Assembly (NCBI GenBank): GCA_020638955.1
Contig: JACKHO010000006.1
Coordinates: 186,001-250,000 of the forward strand
DNA length: 64,000 nucleotides
Direction of reading: 5' to 3'
Source: Planctomycetaceae bacterium
GTDB taxonomy: Bacteria; Planctomycetota; Planctomycetia; Planctomycetales; Planctomycetaceae
Part shown: positions 60,451-64,000 of the stretch, piece after piece
Layout of the letters: every line of letters starts with the position of its first letter
Position numbering within the stretch: position 1 is the stretch's first letter
Program-made: the position numbers and the translations under genes
Notes under the pieces: model-generated
Database searches by the model: none
Seen by the model: only the letters and a program-made list of their open reading frames with translations
Told to the model about the DNA's origin: nothing

Positions 60451-63400
60451 CCAAATCCCCTGCCCCTCATGTCGGTTCGCCAAAGCCCCAAGGCGATGCC
60501 ATCGTCGATAGCGTTTCATCGGCTCTCGATTCACCCCGCCTCTTGATTCGAGCTTCCGCCGGTACCGGTAAGACATTTCAGTTGTCGAGTCGCTACATCA
60601 GTATTCTGCGGCTGGCACATCCTGAACGAATCCTTGCGACGACATTTACCCGCAAGGCCGCCGGGGAAATTCTCGAGCGAATTCTACTGCGTCTCGCGCT
60701 CGCTATTCTCGACGAGCGCAAGTTCCGGGAACTCGCAGGCTCCGTGGATGGCACGCCGCTCACGGAGACGGAGTGCGAGGAGTTACTATCTCGACTAACT
60801 GGCAATTTGCATCGTGTCCGCATCGCCACGCTCGACGGATTCTTTGCCCGCATCGCAACGGCGTTTTCTCTTGAGTTGGGACTGCCCATTGGCTGGCAAA
60901 TGCTCGACGACGTCGAGGGCGGGAGCATTCGGCACGAGTCCATCGCACAAATGCTCGATGAGGGCGACGTTCAGGACCTCCGGCAACTTCTCAGCCTGCT
61001 GGACAAGGGAGAACGCGATCAGGGCGTGCATGAAGTCACGCTCTCGAAAGTCACTCAGTTCTATGACCTGTTCCGACGTACGTCCGAGGAAGCGTGGCGA
61101 CGCATTCCCGAACCGCAGTTTCTGACGGCGGAAACCGTTCGGGAAATTGTCGAGGAACTAGCGGCGTTTCCGCTCGATCAGAAACGGCTGATGAACACTC
61201 GCGACAGCGACGTAGCACGGATTGTCGCGGCGGAGTGGCGTGACATGCTGGGAGGTGGCTTTGTAAAAGCCATACTCTTCAACAACGCTGAATTCTATAA
61301 GAAACCATTGCCGCCCGAACTGGTTGCGATCTACCGCAGGCTTATTCCACACATTCGGGCGTCGCTGTTGGTACCTTGGGCGCGGCGAACAGCGGCGACG
61401 TATGACCTGCTGCGGCGGTACCATTCCTACTACTGGAGTCGCAAACAGGAGAGACATTCGCTGGAGTTCTCCGACGTCTCCTACGCGCTCGCAAGTTTCT
61501 TCCGCAAGCAGAGTCAGCGCGGCGTTGCTTATCGCATGGACGGGGGCATTGAGCATGTGCTGCTCGACGAATTTCAGGACACTTCACCGCCGCAGTGGGA
61601 AGCAGTCCGACCGTTCGCCGAAGACGCCTGCCGCGCCGAGACCGGCAGCTTCTTCTGCGTGGGTGATGTCAAGCAGGCCATTTACGGATGGAGACAGGGT
61701 GAGGCCGCGATTTTCGGTGCCATCGAACAGGAACTGCCGAACATCGAAGCGACGTCGCTGGACAAGAGTTACCGTTCATCGAAAGTCATTATGGATGTCG
61801 TGAACACCGCGTTTCGCGGCATGCCAAAGCACGACGCCCTTGAGGTCTATGAGCTCACGGTTCATCGCTGGGCAGCGGAGTTCCCCAGTCATGACACTGC
61901 CTTGGACATTCCCGGCTACGCCACACTTCGAACCTTTCCCGACTTCAGTGATGTCGCTGGCGAGTCCAAAAAACTAACTACGGCTAGCTATGTCGCTGAC
62001 TGCGTGAAGAAGCTCGCGGCCGAGGCTCCGGGATGCTCTGTCGGCGTACTCGTCCGCAAGAATGCCACGGTGAACAGGATTGTATTCGAACTGAATCGCA
62101 GAGGCGTGGCGTGCAGTGAAGAAGGCGGAAACCCGGTCACCGACTCGGCCGCCGTGCAGTTGGTGCTGTCACTGCTGCAAATTGCCGATCACCCCGGCGA
62201 TACGGTGTCGCGGTACCATGTCGCCCAATCACCGTGGGGAGCGAAACTCGGATTCACCGACTACGCCGACGACGAACTGGCCGACTCACTGGCAAAGCAT
62301 GTCCGCCAGCAACTCATGCAGCGGGGGTATGGTGCCGTGCTGAATGCCTGGATGCATCAGCTCGCGCCGGAGTGCAATGCGCGAGAACTGCAGCGGCTGC
62401 GGCAGCTTGTGTCTTTGGGCGATACGTTTGATCTCCGCACTACGCTGCGGACGCGGGATTTCATCCGGTTCGTCGAGACGCAAAAAATCGCAGATGCTTC
62501 AGAAGCTCCGGTACGGGTCATGAACATTCACCAGTCGAAGGGACTGGAGTTTGACATTGTCGTGCTGCCCGAACTCGACGAGGCCCTGGCCAAGGCACCC
62601 GACTATTACACGCTCGGGCCGAATCGACTCGCACCACCGGACTTTGTTGCGGTGCAGCAGTCACGGGAAATGTTCGCCCTCCTACCGGAAGAGTTGCGAG
62701 CCGCTTACGACGACGCCATGGACCGGCAATGCACGGAGAGCCTTTGCGTGTTGTACGTCGGCATGACCCGGGCGGTGCATGCGCTGCACATGCTGGTGCC
62801 GAGTTCAGCCAAGCCTGATTTCAGCCGAACCACCGCTGGCCTGTTGCGAGCCGGATTGGCTCCGACTGTTCCACCCACTCCTGAGACAGAGCTGTATGCA
62901 CTGGGCGATTCCAATTGGTACGCGAAGTCCAACGTTTCGGCGCCTGAATCGGTCGAAGTCAAAGTGATGGAGCCGCTGCGGATTCAACTGGCTGAGAGCG
63001 ATGCGTCACGAAGACGACAAATGGCCCGTGTTACCCCTTCGGCACAAGAAGGTGATGCGCGGGTGAAGCTCTCGCATGTACTGCCTCGTGGAAACAGTAC
63101 GGCGCTCGACCGGGGGACGCTGTTCCACGCCTGGTTCGAGGAAATCAAATGGCTCGACGAATCGGTGCCGAGTGACGAGACGCTCCGCCGCATCGCGCGG
63201 ACCATGCCCATTCAGAATTTGAATGTCGACCAATGCCTGCGGGAGTTTCATGCCATGCTCAGGCAGCCGCAACTGGCGTGGACACTCTCCCGCAAATCGT
63301 ACGCAGCAGCCGGGGACATCAGTCTCAGCGAACCAGTTCGTCAGCAAATTGCGGCGGCTCCGGTTGACCTGGAAGTTGTGAACGAGAAACGCTTCTCGGT

Positions 63401-63692
63401 GCTGGTCGATAATCAACTGGTTTCAGGATCGATCGACCGCCTCGTGCTCATTTCCCGGAACTTCCAGTTACTCGCCGCAGATGTTCTGGACTTCAAAACC
63501 GACTCCATCCCGGAGAGCGACGCCGAGTTGCAGGAACTCATTGCGTTCTATCGAGGCCAGTTGGAAACGTACCGCCGGGCGGTGTCCCGGATTTATCAGT
63601 TGGATACCAGCCGCATTTCCGCCAGACTGATACTGCTCAGCGCGGGCCGAATTGAACCATTACCACCATCGAATGCTGCAGGGAGTAGATAG
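60447..63692 (+). CDS. AddA/RecB-like UvrD-family helicase with C-terminal nuclease
   Basis: 1081 residues. Walker A is RASAGTGKTFQLSSRY (residues 35-50), Walker B HVLLDEFQDTS, motif III VGDVKQAIYGWRQGE, then motif V MNIHQSKGLEFDIVVLPELD and motif VI VLYVGMTRAVHALHML. The C-terminal nuclease has SGSIDRLVLI and AADVLDFKTDSIPE with its Asp and Lys. It drives unwinding from double-strand ends and, with the AddB-like partner, resects them for RecA. Coupled to the upstream gene by an ATGA overlap. AddA and RecB share these motifs; the adjacent AddB-like gene favours AddAB. Confidence 0.9.
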   Translation: MTKSPAPHVGSPKPQGDAIVDSVSSALDSPRLLIRASAGTGKTFQLSSRYISILRLAHPERILATTFTRKAAGEILERILLRLALAILDERKFRELAGSVDGTPLTETECEELLSRLTGNLHRVRIATLDGFFARIATAFSLELGLPIGWQMLDDVEGGSIRHESIAQMLDEGDVQDLRQLLSLLDKGERDQGVHEVTLSKVTQFYDLFRRTSEEAWRRIPEPQFLTAETVREIVEELAAFPLDQKRLMNTRDSDVARIVAAEWRDMLGGGFVKAILFNNAEFYKKPLPPELVAIYRRLIPHIRASLLVPWARRTAATYDLLRRYHSYYWSRKQERHSLEFSDVSYALASFFRKQSQRGVAYRMDGGIEHVLLDEFQDTSPPQWEAVRPFAEDACRAETGSFFCVGDVKQAIYGWRQGEAAIFGAIEQELPNIEATSLDKSYRSSKVIMDVVNTAFRGMPKHDALEVYELTVHRWAAEFPSHDTALDIPGYATLRTFPDFSDVAGESKKLTTASYVADCVKKLAAEAPGCSVGVLVRKNATVNRIVFELNRRGVACSEEGGNPVTDSAAVQLVLSLLQIADHPGDTVSRYHVAQSPWGAKLGFTDYADDELADSLAKHVRQQLMQRGYGAVLNAWMHQLAPECNARELQRLRQLVSLGDTFDLRTTLRTRDFIRFVETQKIADASEAPVRVMNIHQSKGLEFDIVVLPELDEALAKAPDYYTLGPNRLAPPDFVAVQQSREMFALLPEELRAAYDDAMDRQCTESLCVLYVGMTRAVHALHMLVPSSAKPDFSRTTAGLLRAGLAPTVPPTPETELYALGDSNWYAKSNVSAPESVEVKVMEPLRIQLAESDASRRRQMARVTPSAQEGDARVKLSHVLPRGNSTALDRGTLFHAWFEEIKWLDESVPSDETLRRIARTMPIQNLNVDQCLREFHAMLRQPQLAWTLSRKSYAAAGDISLSEPVRQQIAAAPVDLEVVNEKRFSVLVDNQLVSGSIDRLVLISRNFQLLAADVLDFKTDSIPESDAELQELIAFYRGQLETYRRAVSRIYQLDTSRISARLILLSAGRIEPLPPSNAAGSR

Positions 63693-63697
63693 ACCTC

Positions 63698-64000
63698 ATG
63701 AATTTGTTTTCACTCGACGGAAAAGTTGCTCTGGTTACTGGTGGTGGACGCGGTATTGGTCGCGGGATTGCCGAGGCGCTGGCCGGACATGGTGCCCACG
63801 TGATTTGTGCCGCCCGCACCCTCGACCAAATCCAGGAAACGGCAGCGGCCATTAATCAAAGCGGTGGCAGCGCGTGTGCCCTGCAACTCGACCTCGGCGA
63901 TATCAACTCGTTTGACGCCGCACTCAGTAGAATCCAAGAGAAGCATGGCGGGCTCGACATTCTGGTGAACAACGCGGGAGTCAACGCCCGTCAGCCGCTG
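63698..64000 (+). CDS. SDR-family oxidoreductase (partial, runs off the window)
   Basis: First 101 codons only. MNLFSLDGKVALVTGGGRGI is the TGGGRGIG cofactor motif of short-chain dehydrogenases, ALQLDLGDINSF the adenine-side Asp, and LDILVNNAGVNARQPL the NNAG motif. The catalytic Tyr-x3-Lys lies beyond the window. Substrate not known. It starts five bases after the addA-like stop and may be co-transcribed. Confidence 0.88.
   Translation, partial: MNLFSLDGKVALVTGGGRGIGRGIAEALAGHGAHVICAARTLDQIQETAAAINQSGGSACALQLDLGDINSFDAALSRIQEKHGGLDILVNNAGVNARQPL

Overview
The window reads as a chromosomal segment of a flagellated planctomycete (Planctomycetota). The indicators are four tandem DUF1559 / H-X9-DG prepilin-type proteins, a secreted protein with a LEPR-XLL-like N-terminal motif, a planctomycete-style ECF sigma factor, many lipoproteins and a shortened SecA paralogue. 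Coding density is high and both strands carry operons. No rRNA, tRNA, CRISPR array, intact transposase or prophage was recognised.

Layout. 0-1.1 kb: end of a radical SAM protein resembling tetraether-lipid synthases, overlapping an Lgt-like membrane protein. 1.3-11 kb: a surface protein, a large GlnE with an inserted tandem ACT-like segment, the short SecA paralogue and a CoA-disulfide reductase/rhodanese fusion. 11-27.7 kb: a divergent flagellar locus. The minus-strand arm is fliL-fliM-fliN-fliO-fliP-flhA-small membrane protein-fliA-two small genes. The plus-strand arm is flgF-flgG-flgA-flgH-flgI-flgJ(N)-flgN?-flgK-flgL, followed by a minimal HDOD-like protein. A consensus-quality sigma-54 promoter sits before flgF. 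fliQ, fliR, flhB, chemotaxis genes and flagellin are not in the window.

28-33.4 kb: the four DUF1559 paralogues, then a Wza-type export lipoprotein and another lipoprotein. 33.6-41.2 kb: ECF sigma factor, HpcH/HpaI aldolase, phytanoyl-CoA dioxygenase-like protein, SufD, an orphan histidine kinase, and a three-gene operon of poorly known proteins. 41.4-48.3 kb: housekeeping genes, including SerC, a GGCT-like protein, an HlyD-type adaptor, RibD, EpmB divergent from EF-P, and a 3-phosphoglycerate dehydrogenase-like enzyme.

48.4-51.1 kb is the most interesting accessory region. It is a minus-strand array resembling the immunity end of a polymorphic-toxin locus: a displaced Hint-deaminase toxin tail whose motif spacing resembles the DddA/SCP1.201 deaminases, a small candidate immunity gene, a 76-codon Cys/His-rich toxin-tip-like ORF three bases before an Imm21-like gene, and an ankyrin-repeat gene. 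A 24-bp perfect inverted repeat lies inside the array.

51.5-64 kb: an RsuA/RluB-type pseudouridine synthase with six 39-residue RGG-rich tandem repeats, an FHA-EAL protein, pyruvate kinase, a small secreted protein, an AddB/AddA-type recombination nuclease pair and the start of an SDR oxidoreductase.

All product names rest on reading translations and motifs by eye. No database search was run.
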